From DATFQI01 sp963831105 (GTDB lineage: Bacteria; Actinomycetota; Thermoleophilia; Solirubrobacterales; Solirubrobacteraceae): a stretch of 64,000 nt of DNA. The notes below the pieces were generated by a model. That model was given only the letters and a program-made list of their open reading frames with translations, had not been told where the DNA came from and ran no database searches. The translations under genes were made by a program, and so were the position numbers. The stretch spans positions 868,001 to 932,000 of the forward strand of contig CAWHOS010000003.1 of assembly GCA_963831105.1 (NCBI GenBank). Direction: 5' to 3'. Of this stretch, positions 34,494 to 43,629 are shown piece by piece; the stretch's first letter is position 1, and the number at the start of each line of letters is the position of its first letter.

Positions 34494-34553
34494 TGTGCTT
34501 CCTCCTTGGAAAGTGCGTGTGGGACGGGCCGCGGCTGGCCGGGCGCGCGGCGG

Positions 34554-34986
34554 CTAGGCCGCCTGCTCGCCGCCGCCTCGGCGAACAGCGGGGCGCGCAC
34601 CGGAGCGTCGTGCGCCTCGTTGATCACCTGGTGGCCGCGACCGTCTGCAGACGAGGATCGGCGCGCGGAGGTTGGCGCTGAAGTCCTCGGGCTCGGCGGC
34701 GCGGACGGTGACCCAGACGTCGGGCGCGTCGGCGCCGAGGCGCTCGGTGTCGGCGTCGTGAGAGCTCGACGCGAAGTCGGCGAAGAACAGCCACGGGTTG
34801 GTGACCGGAAGGGCGAGGTCGGGGTCGTCGACCGACTGCAGCCAGTGGAAGGCGCCGTCGGGTCGGCGGACGACGAGCGTAGCGCGAGCCGCCGAGGCCG
34901 ATGAGGCCCTCGGGGAACTCGATCACCTCGTCGGCGTCGATCTCGAGGATGCCGAAGCGGGGGCTGTCGACGGTGACGGTGGACAT
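34554..34986 (-). CDS. fliW: Flagellar assembly factor FliW
   Basis: About 144 residues. The N-terminus has SPRFGILEIDADEVIEFPEGLIGLGG, followed (after frame repair) by LPVTNPWLFFADFASEL, DVWVTVRAAEPEDFSANLRAPIL and INEAHDAPVRAPLF. FliW binds flagellin and frees or inhibits CsrA. It lies between flgL and csrA, the classic order. Indels near 34,630-34,650, 34,760 and 34,880. Confidence 0.93.
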
Positions 34987-35027
34987 TGGGCGACTCTGTT
35001 CTCGGGGGGACGGGACGGAGGGTGCTG

Positions 35028-35945
35028 CTAGCGCAGGAAGTCCATCAGCGAGACTGGACGATGTTCGCGCCGGCCTTCAGCGCCGCCTGGTAGGCGGCCG
35101 TCTGGGAGTTGAAGTCGATGATGGTCTTGGCGATGTCGGCGTCCTCGGTCTCCGACAGCTGCTTGACCGTCGTCTCCTCGATCTCGTCCAGGCGCTGCCG
35201 GCCGCCTCGAGGCGGTTGGTGAGCGCGCCGTTGCGGGCGCGGACGCTCGAGCAGCCGTCGAGGCGTCGTCGAGGCGCTCGAGGTCGGTGCCGCGCAGGGA
35301 GGCGCCGTCGCCGGCGCGCAGGTGCGCGAGATGTCGCGCAGGACGTCGAGCAGCTTGTCGTCGTCGGCGGCCTGGCCGTCGCCGAGGAACTCGCGGCCGA
35401 CCGTGTTGATCGGCAGCGACACGCCGGGGCCGATCTCGCGCACGATGCCGGGACGTGCCCTGCAGCCGGCGTCGTTGCCGAAGTAGGTGTCCGCGGCGCC
35501 CCGTAGGGCGGCGTCGTCGGTCTTCGAGCCGGCGAACAGGTAGCGGCCGCCGTAGGTCGCGTTGGCCTCCTCCTTGATGCCCTCGGTGAGCTGCGTCGAT
35601 CTCGGCGGCGATCGACTCGCGCGGCCGGGTCGGTCGGTGTCCGTGCCGCCCTGCACGAGCAGCTCGCGGGCGCGCTGGACGACGTCGGTGATCTCGGTCA
35701 GCGCCGTCTCGGTCGCGTCCTGCCAGCCCGCGGCGTCCTCGACGTTGCGCTGGTACTGCTGCGTGCCGCCCAGGCTCTCGCGCAGCGCCAGCGCCTTCGC
35801 GGCGCCGGACGGGTCGTCGGACGGGCTGCGTGATCTCCTTGCCGGAGGAGATCTTCGACTGCGTCGTCGAGAGCTGGTTGTTGACCGCGTTGAGGTCGGC
35901 CAGCACGTTGCGCTGGACCATCCCGGTGGTGATGCGGATGTTCAT
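35028..35945 (-). CDS. flgL: Flagellar hook-filament junction protein FlgL
   Basis: About 305 residues of the flagellin superfamily. The N-terminal helix MNIRITTGMVQRNVLADLNAV...LSTTQSKISSGKEI and C-terminal helix (DADIAKTIIDFNSQTAAYQAAL, ending SLMDFLR) are characteristic. The middle has YGGRYLFAGSKTDD, the FlgL hallmark. It forms the HAP3 junction. The start shares one base with the flgK stop (TGATG). Frameshifted at about 35,825, 35,600, 35,480 and elsewhere. Confidence 0.93.
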   Translation of the reverse strand: MNIRITTGMVQRNVLADLNAVNNQLSTTQSKISSGKEITQPVRRPVRRREGAGAAREPGRHAAVPAQRRGRRGLAGRDRDGADRDHRRRPARPRAARAGRHGHRPTRPRESIAAEIDAAHRGHQGGGQRDLRRPLPVRRLEDRRRRPTGRRGHLLRQRRRLQGTSRHRARDRPRRVAADQHGRPRVPRRRPGRRRRQAARRPARHLAHLRAGDGASLRGTDLERLDDASTAARASAPATARSPTASRRPAAPGRDRGDDGQAAVGDRGRRHRQDHHRLQLPDGRLPGGAEGRREHRPVSLMDFLR

Positions 35946-37287
35946 CAGAGACCCACCCGCCCGGTGCGGTTGATCAGCACGTCGAGCATCTCGTCCATCG
36001 TGGACATGGCGCGCGCCGAGGCCTGGTAGGCGCGCTGGAAGCGCACGAGGTTCGTCATCTCCTCGTCGAGCGAGACGCCGGCCACGCTCGGGCGGCGGTC
36101 GTCGACGGAGTCGGTCAGCGCCTCGGCGTTGGCCTCTCGCGCGATGGCGGCGTTGACGTCGGCGCCGATGCGTGGAGACGAACGTGCGGTAGGCGGCGTC
36201 GGCCGTGCCGGAGCGCAGCGCGGCGACGCGCGGGCCAGGTCGTTGGCGCCGGCGGTCGCCGTGCTGGCGATGATCGGGCCGGCGCGGTGACGCGACGGTG
36301 ACGCGTCGAGGCCGCCGGAGCCGTCGGTGAAGGTGAAGAACGGCGGCGCCGTGGCGCGCGTTGACCGGTCGGCGCAGCGTGCTGGCGCCGTGGCCGAGAG
36401 CGGCTGCGGTAGCTGTCGAGCGTGCCGCCGGGGCGGAGAGCTCTTGAGCGCGCCGAGGCGGCCGTTGGGCGCCCAGCGTCGCCGGCCGGCGGCCGGCCAG
36501 GTGACGGTCGTGCCGTCGACGAGCGGACGTGGCGGCGGCGGCGTCGCCGAAGGCGACGGTGACGGTGCCGTCGTGCCGTGGTCTCGACGAGACCTGGCCG
36601 AACTCGGAGAGCTGGTCGAGCAGCAGGTCGCGGCGGTCCATGCAGGTCGTTCGGCGAGTCGGCCGGTGAACGAGCGCTTGATCGAGCCGTTGAGCGGCCG
36701 AGCTCCTTGGCGATCTGTGCGACCTCGCCGCCGGGTCGCCGGGGCTCGCGGGCGCGCCAGGTCGGCGTACTCGGCGTGCGACTGCTGCAGAGCTGGTCAG
36801 CTGCCCGTCGACGGGCGAAGGCGTCGGCCAGCGGCTGCCCTCCTCGATCAGCGCCTGGCGCGCGGCGGGGTCGCCTCGGGGGCGTTGGCGAGGTCCGACC
36901 ACGCGTCCCAGAACTCGGACAGCTGCGGGTGATGCCGGTCTCGCCGGGCTCGGCGAGCGCCAGCTCGGCGCGGTCGAGCGCCTGCGAGCGGGCCGCTCTG
37001 GTAGCCGAGGCGCATGTTCTGGCCGCGGTACTGGGGGTCGAGGAAGCCGTCGCGCACGCGGCGGTAGGCCTGGACGTCGACGCCGGAGCCGAGCTGCGCG
37101 GCCGCCGTCGGCGATGCCGCCGGCCGGGATCAGCGTGCGCCGGCGAGGCGGCGAGGTCGGCCTCCTGGCGCGAGTAGCCCTGCGGTTGAGGCGTTGGCGA
37201 TGTTGTGGCCGGTGACGTCGAGCAGCGCTGCTGGGCGAGCAGGCCGCGCAGCGAGGTCTGGAGGCCGTAGAAGGAGGAGATCGGCAT
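35945..37287 (-). CDS. flgK: Flagellar hook-associated protein FlgK
   Basis: About 447 residues. The N-terminus is MPISSFYGLQTSLRGLLAQQ followed by GYSRQEADLAA. FLDPQYRGQNMRLGYQSG is a FlgK-specific block, and the C-terminus ends DEMLDVLINRTGRVGL. It is HAP1 between hook and FlgL. Indels are numerous; a one-base deletion at about 37,227 followed by insertion at about 37,188 makes the first 130 codons look like one frame with a scrambled middle. It starts 4 bases after flgN. Confidence 0.92.
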
Positions 37288-37291
37288 GCGG

Positions 37292-37799
37292 TTAGGCCTG
37301 CAGGTCCAGGACGCGGTGGAGCGCCGGCGCGGCGGCGCGGCGGCGCCGGCCGCGTCGGGCCTGGTAGGCCGGCTCGGGCTCGCCGCCGATCAGGCGGGTC
37401 AGGTGGGAGAGGAAGGCGAGCTCCTGGCGCATCAGCGCGCGGTTGATGCCGTGCTCGCGGGCGATCTCGGCCAGCAGGCCGCGCAGCTCGGCGGAGCGCT
37501 CGCGGGCGGCGGCCGCGGCGCCGGGGGTGACGAGCGCGCACAGGCCTCGAGCGTGACCTCGGTGGCGGCGACGCCGAGCGCGGCGCCGGCGTGCTGCAGC
37601 AGCGCCGGTGCGGTCCTGCTCGAGCGCGCCGCGGCGGCCCATCTCGGTCTGGATCTCGGTGAGCTTGGCCAGCACGGCCTCGACGTCGCGCGCGCGGATC
37701 GCGGCGCCCTGCTCGAGCACGAGCGCGAGCAGCCGGCGGGCGGAGGCGATCTGCGCGTCGAGGTGGGCGAGCAGCTCGGCCTCGAGCATCGGTGCTCAT
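37292..37799 (-). CDS. flgN: FlgN-like flagellar export chaperone
   Basis: About 168 residues, predominantly helical. It starts MST then MLEAELLAHLDAQIASARRLL (one extra base between them). IRARDVEAVLAKLTEIQTEMGRR is the FlgN-type coiled helix, and LREIAREHGINRALMRQEL-like helices follow. Such chaperones escort FlgK and FlgL, which are the next two genes. The ATG overlaps the upstream stop (ATGA). Confidence 0.8.
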
Positions 37800-38083
37800 G
37801 CGCGCTCCTTCAGGCGCCCGGTAGAGCTCGGTGGCCAGGCCGATGCCGCCGTTGCCGAGCAGGCCGGTCGGAGAGGGCGTCCTGCACGGGCGCGGCGTAC
37901 GGGCCCTCGGCGAGCGGGCCGGACGAGCCGGCCATCGACTTCGACGAGCTGTGCCGAGCAGCACCTGCTCGAAGCCGAGCGCGGCGCTGGTAGGCCTCCT
38001 TGTCCTTCGCGGTGCCGTCGCGCACGGCGGCGGGCAGCGCGCTCGGGGACCGAGGGCAGCGCGGAGAGGCCGGAGACGCTCAT
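37796..38083 (-). CDS. flgJ: FlgJ-type rod-binding protein (no muramidase domain)
   Basis: About 95 residues matching only the N-terminal rod-binding domain of FlgJ. The C-terminus LLGNGGIGLATELYRALKER is the conserved GIG-A--L motif, preceded by QVLLGQLVEAM. It has no glucosaminidase or transglycosylase part; an independent transglycosylase is encoded at 52679. It overlaps flgG and flgN by 4 nt each. Frame breaks near 37,870, 37,950, 37,985 and 38,045. Confidence 0.82.
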   Translation of the reverse strand: MSVSGLSALPSVPERAARRRARRHREGQGGLPAPRSASSRCCSAQLVEVDGRLVRPARRGPVRRARAGRPLRPACSATAASAWPPSSTGRLKERA

Positions 38084-38820
38084 CGCTTCACCCCGTTGGC
38101 GATCTCCCACATCTGGTCGGCCGTGTGGATCGCCTTGGAGGCGAGCTGGAACGCGCGCTGGGCGTCGATCATCGTCGACCATCGCGTCGGAGATGTCGAC
38201 GTTGGAGGCCTCGAGCGCGCCCTGCGTCGAGCGTGGTCGCGCGCGGCGCGGCGGCCGGCCGTGCCGGAGGCGGCGGAGGTGACGAAGGCGTTGTCGCCGA
38301 CGGCGTGCAGCGCCTGCGGGGCGCGGACGGTGACGAGCGCGAGCTTGCCGACGCGGCGGCCGCTGGCGGTGACGGTGCCGTCGGCGGCGATCGAGATCTC
38401 GTCCTCGGGCGTGCCCTCGGGGATCGTGATCGCGCGGCTGGACGAGCGCGCCGGTGTTGGTGGTCAGGCGGCCGCGGCCGTCGACGTGCAGGTTGCCGTC
38501 GCGGGTGAGCGCCTGGCGGCCGTCGGCGAGCTTGACGCGGAGGAAGCCCTCGCCCTGGATCGCGACGTCGAGCGGGCGGTCGGTGCGCTGCAGCGCGCCC
38601 TGCGCGAAGCGCGGCCGGCGTCGACGGCGGCCGCGCCGGTGCCCGTGCGCGACGCCCTGGGCCGCGCGCGGCCGGCCTGCTGGTAGACGAGGTCGCGGAA
38701 GCCGACGCGGGTGTGCTTGTAGCCGGTCGTGTTCGCGTTCGCGAGGTCGTTGGCGACGGAGTCGATGCGCTGCTGCTGCGCCGCCATGCCGGCGGCGGCG
38801 GTGTTGAGTCCTTCGAGCAT
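38080..38820 (-). CDS. flgG: Flagellar basal-body rod protein FlgG
   Basis: About 247 residues. The N-terminus is MLEGLNTAAAGMAAQQQRIDSVANDLANANTTGYK, quoted in part: NDLANANTTGYK is the rod-protein signature. The middle has IQGEGFLRVKLADGRQALT, the C-terminus ASNVDISDAMVDMI and AIHTADQMWEIANG. It is a distal rod protein. An in-frame ATG 17 codons earlier (38871) is possible; the 38820 ATG has GGAGG only 1-2 bases before it. Frameshifted at several places. Confidence 0.92.
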
Positions 38821-38874
38821 GCCTCCGAGTAGTCGGCGGCGTGCGGACGGAACTTGAGCAGTCGACGTCATGAG

Positions 38875-39570
38875 CTACAGGAGACGCGCCGACCTGGGTG
38901 GCCGCCTTGCCGAGCGTCTCGTCGATGGTCTGGATGACCTTCTGGCCGGCCTCGAACGCGCGCATGGAGGCGATCATGTCGACCATCGAGCGCGACGGCG
39001 TCGGCGCCTGAGCCCTCGAGCGCGCCGGCGCGGACCTGGCCGCGCGGCCGGTGCCGGCCGGCGTGCCGGTGACGAGGTAGTCGCCGTCCTTGCGCGGGGT
39101 CGGCGCAGGTTGACGACCTCGAGCGCGCGCGGGTCGACGCGGCCGTCGCGGCCGACGGTCAGCGGGCTGGCCGCCGCGGCCGAGGACGGGGTCGCCCTGG
39201 GCGGTCACGAGCCGGCCCTGCGCGTCGGCGGTGAACTGGCCGTTGCGCGTGTAGCGGGTGCCGCGGTCGGTCTGGACGGCGAAGAAGCCCTCGCCGACGA
39301 TCGCGAAGTCCAGCGGCTCGCCGGTGTCGCGGGCGGGCTTCGGCGTGAAGTCGGTCTCGATCGCTGGGCGACCTGCACGCGGTGCCCTGCGCGCCGACGG
39401 TGGCGCCGGTGGCGCTGTTGGCGAGCAGCAGCTCGCCGAAGGCGCGCTGCGACGTGCGGTCGGCCTTGTAGCCGGGCGTCGACGGCGTTCGCCAGATCGT
39501 TGGCGATCTGGTCCTGGCGGATCTGCTCGGCGAGCATGCCGGACGCGGCGATGTAGAGCCCACGGTCCAT
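38875..39570 (-). CDS. flgF: Flagellar basal-body rod protein FlgF
   Basis: About 232 residues. The N-terminus is MDRGLYIAASGMLAEQIRQDQIANDLAN; ASGM and ANDLAN are rod-protein signatures. The middle has AIVGEGFFAVQTDRGTRYT and QFTADAQGRLVTAQGDPVLG. It probably ends VGRLL. The ATG lies about 9 bases after a predicted sigma-28 -10 box, with no ribosome-binding site, so the mRNA may be leaderless. It is the first gene of the minus-strand flagellar operon. Confidence 0.9.
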
Positions 39571-39578
39571 CGGCTGGG

Positions 39579-39605
39579 TCTTCGGCCGGCGGCGCGCATC
39601 CTTGA
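39579..39605 (-). promoter_or_regulatory. Predicted sigma-28 promoter of the flgF operon
   Basis: Minus strand: TCAA (39605-39602), 15 bases, GCCGAAGA (39586-39579). It matches the sigma-28 consensus TAAA-N15-GCCGATAA at 9 of 12 positions. Predicted transcription start is within a few bases of the flgF ATG. Confidence 0.72.
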
Positions 39606-39610
39606 GCGCG

Positions 39611-40194
39611 ATGGTCGATCCCGTCGTCGTCGGTCACGACGCTGCTGCTGCGGCGCAGCTGCCCGACCTCACGCTGCGCGCGGGCGCGTCGGTGATGGCG
39701 CGCGTCGCCTCGCGCGGGCGAGCAGGCACGGCGTGCTCGTGCTCGCGGGCATGCCGCTCACCGCGCAGCTGCCCGACGGCGTCGAGGCCGGCGCGACGCT
39801 GAAGCTGCACCGTCGACGAGGTGACGCCGGAGCGCGTCGTCGCTGCGGCTCGAGCCCAGGCCGCCGCGCCGCTCGCCGCCGGCCCGCTCCGCCGCGCGGC
39901 ACGACGGCCGCGCGTCGCGGTGCGAGGAGCCGCCGCGCCGCACGCCCGGCGCGACGGCGAGGACGGCGCGACCGTCGCGCTGGCCTTCCAGTCGCGCGGC
40001 GCTCGGCCGGCTCGACCTGCGGATCGACCTCGGCTCGGGCGCCGTGCAGGTCGGCGTCGAGGCGCCGCCGGGCGCGCGTTCGAGCCGCCGAAGGCGGCGC
40101 CGAGCGCCTGCGCGCCACCTTGGCGGCGCCACCGGGCTGCGCCCGCGCCGTGCGCGTCACTCCCCGCCGCGAGCCGCTGGACGTCTATGCCTGA
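39611..40194 (+). CDS. FliK/YlqG-like flagellar protein (frameshifted)
   Basis: About 193 residues. It starts MVDPVVVGHDAAAAAQLPDLTLR, with LAGMPLTAQLPDGVEAGATLKL and EVTPERVVLRL in the middle and a C-terminal ATVALAFQSAALGRLDLRIDLG...VRVTPRREPLDVYA. The end resembles the FliK hook-length-control C-domain. Together with the next gene it mirrors the Bacillus ylqG-ylqH pair. It is divergent from flgF. A true FliK lies at 53320. Family assignment is moderate. Confidence 0.6.
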
Positions 40195-40467
40195 CGCAGC
40201 CGCCGCGAGCGTCACGCGCGGCCCTGCGCTACACGGGCAGGGGCGCGCCCGAGGTGGTCGCCGCGGGCCGCGGGCACGTGGCGGAAACGATCCTCGCGCG
40301 CGCACGCGAGGCGGGCGTGCCCGTCCACCAGGACCCGGAGCTGGCCGACGGCGCTGGCCGCGCTGGCGCTCGGCGACGAGGTGCCGGAGGAGCTGTGGAC
40401 GGCGGTGGCCCAGGTGCTGGCCTGGGCCTACGGGCTCGATTCGGAGGCAATTACCCCAAATGGGTGA
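40187..40467 (+). CDS. FlhB C-terminal-domain-like protein (YlqH/FhlB type)
   Basis: About 93 residues. It matches only the cytoplasmic C-terminal part of FlhB: ALRYTGRGAPEVVAAGRGHVAE, ILARAREAGVPVHQDPELADAL and DEVPEELWTAVAQVLAWAYGLD. The NPTH cleavage motif and the membrane part are absent, as in YlqH/FhlB proteins. It overlaps the upstream gene by 8 bases. A full FlhB is at 62129. Possible roles are substrate-class switching or an export accessory function. Confidence 0.8.
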
Positions 40468-40468
40468 T
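40450..40468. promoter_or_regulatory. Imperfect palindrome upstream of fliA
   Basis: ATTACCC-CAAAT-GGGTGAT, one mismatch (T/G) in 7-bp arms, in an unusually A/T-rich patch at the FlhB-like stop codon, 75 bases before the fliA start. It could be an operator controlling fliA. Inference only. Confidence 0.35.
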
Positions 40469-40542
40469 GCAGGAGCCTGGGGTGAAGGCCCGATACAGGC
40501 CTTGTCCGTCAGTCCCGCCCCTTCAAGGAGCAATCCGTCCCC

Positions 40543-41362
40543 ATGAAGTCCCATCGAGCAGCACCAGCCGTAAGCGGATCTCCTCGGAGGACGCTCTCGC
40601 CCTGTGGCGCGAGTACAAGTCCACGAACGACGTCCAGGTCCGCAACCGCCTGGTCATGACGTTCGCGCCGCTCGTCAAGTACATCGTCTTCAAGAAGGTC
40701 CGCGAGCTCCCCGCCCGCTGCGAGGTCGAGGACTTCATCTCCTGCGGCCTCGAGGCCCTGATCGCCTCGATCGACCGCTACGACCCGGAGAAGGGCGCCA
40801 CGCTCGAGCAGTTCGCCTGGACCCGCATCCACGGCGCCGTGCTCGACGAGCTCCGCCGCCAGGACTGGGCGCCGCGCTCGCTGCGCCGCTGGGAGCGCGA
40901 CATCGCCCGCGTCCGTGAGCAGTTCACCGGCATCCACGGCCGCCGCCCCACGCGCGAGGAGCTCGCCGACTCGCTCGCCATCTCGGTCGACGAGCTGCGC
41001 CGCCGCGAGGACGACATCTCCGTCTCCGACGTCACGTCGCTCAACACGCTGGTCGATCTCCGACGACGAGACCACCGTCGAGCGCATCGACACGCTGGCC
41101 GGCGGCGAGATCGACGCCGACCCGGAGCACGCCGCGCTGACCTCCGAGGCCAAGGACCAAGTTCCGCCGCGCCTTCGAGACGCTGCCCAAGCGCGAGCGC
41201 GAGGTCGCCGTCCTGCTCTACGTCAAGAACCTCACGCTGCGCGAGATCGGCGAGATCCTCGGCGTCTCCGAGAGCCGCGTCTGCCAGATCCACTCGCAGC
41301 TCAAGCGCACGCTCAAGACGCAGCTGTCCGAGGACGCGCTGCTCTTCTCCGCGGTCGGCTGA
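40543..41362 (+). CDS. fliA: RNA polymerase sigma factor FliA/WhiG (sigma-28)
   Basis: About 270 residues. Region 2 reads ALWREYKSTNDVQVRNRLVMTFAPLVKYI, with EDFISCGLEALIASIDRYDPEKG and FAWTRIHGAVLDELRRQDW, the sigma-28 block. Region 3 is GRRPTREELADSL and region 4 REREVAVLLYVKNLTLREIGEILGVSESR. It should read the TCAA-N15-CCGA promoters found at 39579, 41379, 43942 and 55974. The start is ATG 40543 (AAGGAG upstream); a missing base after codon 3 and insertions at about 41,056 and 41,158 break the frame. No FlgM is seen. Confidence 0.93.
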
Positions 41363-41378
41363 GACGACCAGAACTTCC

Positions 41379-41405
41379 TCAAGTTCTCGCCGGAGCGTCC
41401 GATCA
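41379..41405 (+). promoter_or_regulatory. Predicted sigma-28 promoter of flaG-fliD
   Basis: TCAA (41379-41382), 15 bases, TCCGATCA (41398-41405). Same spacing as three other sites in the window. It lies 17 bases after the fliA stop and 11 bases before the flaG ATG. Confidence 0.68.
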
Positions 41406-41416
41406 AGCAGGGCGAT

Positions 41417-41759
41417 ATGGACCTGCGGATCGGCCAACCCAACTTCACCGCCCCGCCCGCCGCCGCCGAGGCGCGCGGCCGCCGAGTCCGCGCGTGCAGT
41501 CGCAGTTCGTCGCTGCCGCGCGCCGACACGGCCGACGATCGGCGGCGTCCCCGCCTCGCCGCCGCCGGACGCCCTGCGCGAGGTCGACCGCGCGGCGGAG
41601 CGCGCCGACGAGCTGTGGCGCGACAAGCGCGAGCTGCACTTCGCCATGGACGAGGACTCGGGCCGCGTGATCGTGCAGGTGCGCGACCTCGACGGCCGCG
41701 TGATCCGCACCATCCCGCCGTCGGAGGCGCTCGACGTCCTGTCGGGCAGGCCGCTCTAG
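41417..41759 (+). CDS. flaG: FlaG-family flagellar protein
   Basis: About 113 residues. The variable N-terminus (MDLRIGQPNFTAPPAAAEAR) is followed by the FlaG core LHFAMDEDSGRVIVQVRDLDG and RVIRTIPPSEALDVLSG. FlaG proteins affect filament length and lie next to fliD, as here. Frameshifts at about 41,480 and 41,540. A predicted sigma-28 promoter is directly upstream. Confidence 0.88.
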
Positions 41760-41763
41760 GCGC

Positions 41764-43171
41764 ATGTCCATCGGCGGACTCTCAGGCCTCGCCTCCGGCG
41801 TCGACACGTCCTCGATCGTCGACCAGCTGATGGCGATCGAGCGGCAGGCGAACGACCGCCTGGCGCTGCGGCAAGTCCGCCGTCACCGCCGCGCCAGACC
41901 GGCGCTCAAGGACATCGCGACCAAGCTCAACGCGCTCAAGGCCGCCGCGCAGGACCTGCGCCTCGGCGACACCTGGACGGCCAAGCAGACCGTCGAGTCC
42001 TCCGACGCGTCGCGCGTCTCCGCGGCGCTGCACCGGCGGCGCCGGCATCGGCGGCCACACGATCCAGGTCGACCGCCTCGCCTCCTCCGCCCAGCGCGGC
42101 TACGCCTTCACGCCCGGCGCGGCCGCCGGGACGCTCGACCTCGGCTACGCCAACGACGCGGCGTCGAAGGTCACGATCGAGGTCAAGGCCAACGCCACCG
42201 CCGCCGACGTCGCCACCGCGATCAACGCCACGGGCGACGCCCCCGTCTTCGCCGCGGTCATCAAGGACCCGGCTCGCGGCGAGGAGCGCCTCGTCCTCTC
42301 CGCGCGCAAGACCGGCCACGACAGCGCCTTCACCGTCGACCGCCACGGGCCTGGCCGCCGGCCGACGACGAAGACGGACGTACTCGCGCGCCGGGCCCGA
42401 CCTCGACGCCGCAGTACCGGCTCGACGGCTCCGCGACCGTCCTGTACTCGCAGACCAACGTCGCTCGAGAACGCGATCCCCGGCGTCAAGCTCACGCTCA
42501 AGGGCGTCGACGACGCGCCCGTCGGCATCACCGTCGGCACGCCGGCGATCGACACCGAGCGCGATCAAGACCAAGGTCAAGGCCTTCGTCGACGCCTACA
42601 ACGCGGTCGTCACGACCACGCGCGCGAAGGTCACCGAGAAGTCCGTCGCCGGCGCGACCACGACCGACCGACGCGGCCAAGGGCGCCGCTGTTCGGCGAC
42701 ACCGGGCTGCTCGAGCATGCTCTCCTCGCTGCGCGTGCGCATGGGCGAGCGCGTGACCGGCCTGGCCGGGCTCGACGAGCTGTCCGACATCGGCATCGCC
42801 GTGCCGAAGGCCAGCGGCGCGACCTCCCAGGACGCCAAGGACGGCAAGCTCGCGATCGACGACGCCAAGCTCAGCGCCGCCGCTGCGGCCGACCCGGACA
42901 AGGTCCGCAAGCTGTTCGAGGGCTTCTCGACCGGCCTGGAGACCTTCATCAAGAGCGCAGACCGGCACGTCCGGCGTGCTCGACCAGCGCGACAAGTCGG
43001 CCGACGCCGAGATCAAGCGCATCGACCGAGCAGGCCGATCGCGCCGAGACGCGCCTCGCAGGCCAAGGAGAAGCGCCTCAAGGCCCAGTTCGCGGCCATG
43101 GAGACCGCGCTGCTGCAACTCGCAGACGCAGAGCGCCTGGCTCGTCCGGCCAGCTCAGCTCGCTCAGCTAG
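41764..43171 (+). CDS. fliD: Flagellar filament cap protein FliD
   Basis: About 463 residues. The N-terminus MSIGGLSGLASGVDTSSIVDQL is the FliD signature, followed by ALKDIATKLNALKAAAQDL. The C-terminal FliD block is MLSSLRVRMGERVTGLAGLDELSDIGIA and ends METALLQLQTQSAWLSGQLSSLS. It caps and folds the growing filament. Around 18 one-base insertions are needed to join frames, the densest in the window. The stop is taken as TAG 43169. Confidence 0.92.
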
Positions 43172-43247
43172 CCTCGTAGCTCTCAAGCGCGGCGCCGTCG
43201 CGCCGACTACCGGAGGCCGTTCCATCCGCTCCCGTCGAGGTCTGTCC

Positions 43248-43629
43248 TTGCCTGCATACGCCGCCGCCAACCCGAGCGCCGCCTACCGCCAGCAGAGCGT
43301 CCTGACCGCCTCCCCGGGCCAGCTCGTCGTGATGCTCTACGACGGCGCGCTGCGGTTCCTGCTGCAGGCCGCGACGGCGATGCGCGCGGACGACCAGCTC
43401 GGCTGCGACGCGAAGCTGCGCCGCGCCGAGGCGATCATCGACGAGCTGCACTCGACGCTCGACAAGGAGCGCGGCGGCGAGATCGCCAGCCGGCTCGAGG
43501 GCATCTACGTCTTCTGCAAGCGCCAGCTGATCGAGGCCCGCATCGAGCGCGACGCCGGCAGGATCGACAAGGTCGCCGAGCTCCTGGGCGAGCTGCGCGA
43601 GGCCTGGGCGCAGATCGCCGCCTGCATGA
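43248..43629 (+). CDS. fliS: Flagellar export chaperone FliS
   Basis: About 127 residues. The core is YRQQSVLTASPGQLVVMLYDGALRFL, ELHSTLDKERGGEIASRLEGIYVFC and LIEARIERDAGRIDKVAELLGELREAW. It is a flagellin chaperone. The start is taken as TTG 43248, preceded by GAGG at 5-8 bases. The frame stays open past 43,629; a single insertion before it would give TGA overlapping the next ATG, matching the usual FliS length. Confidence 0.9.
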
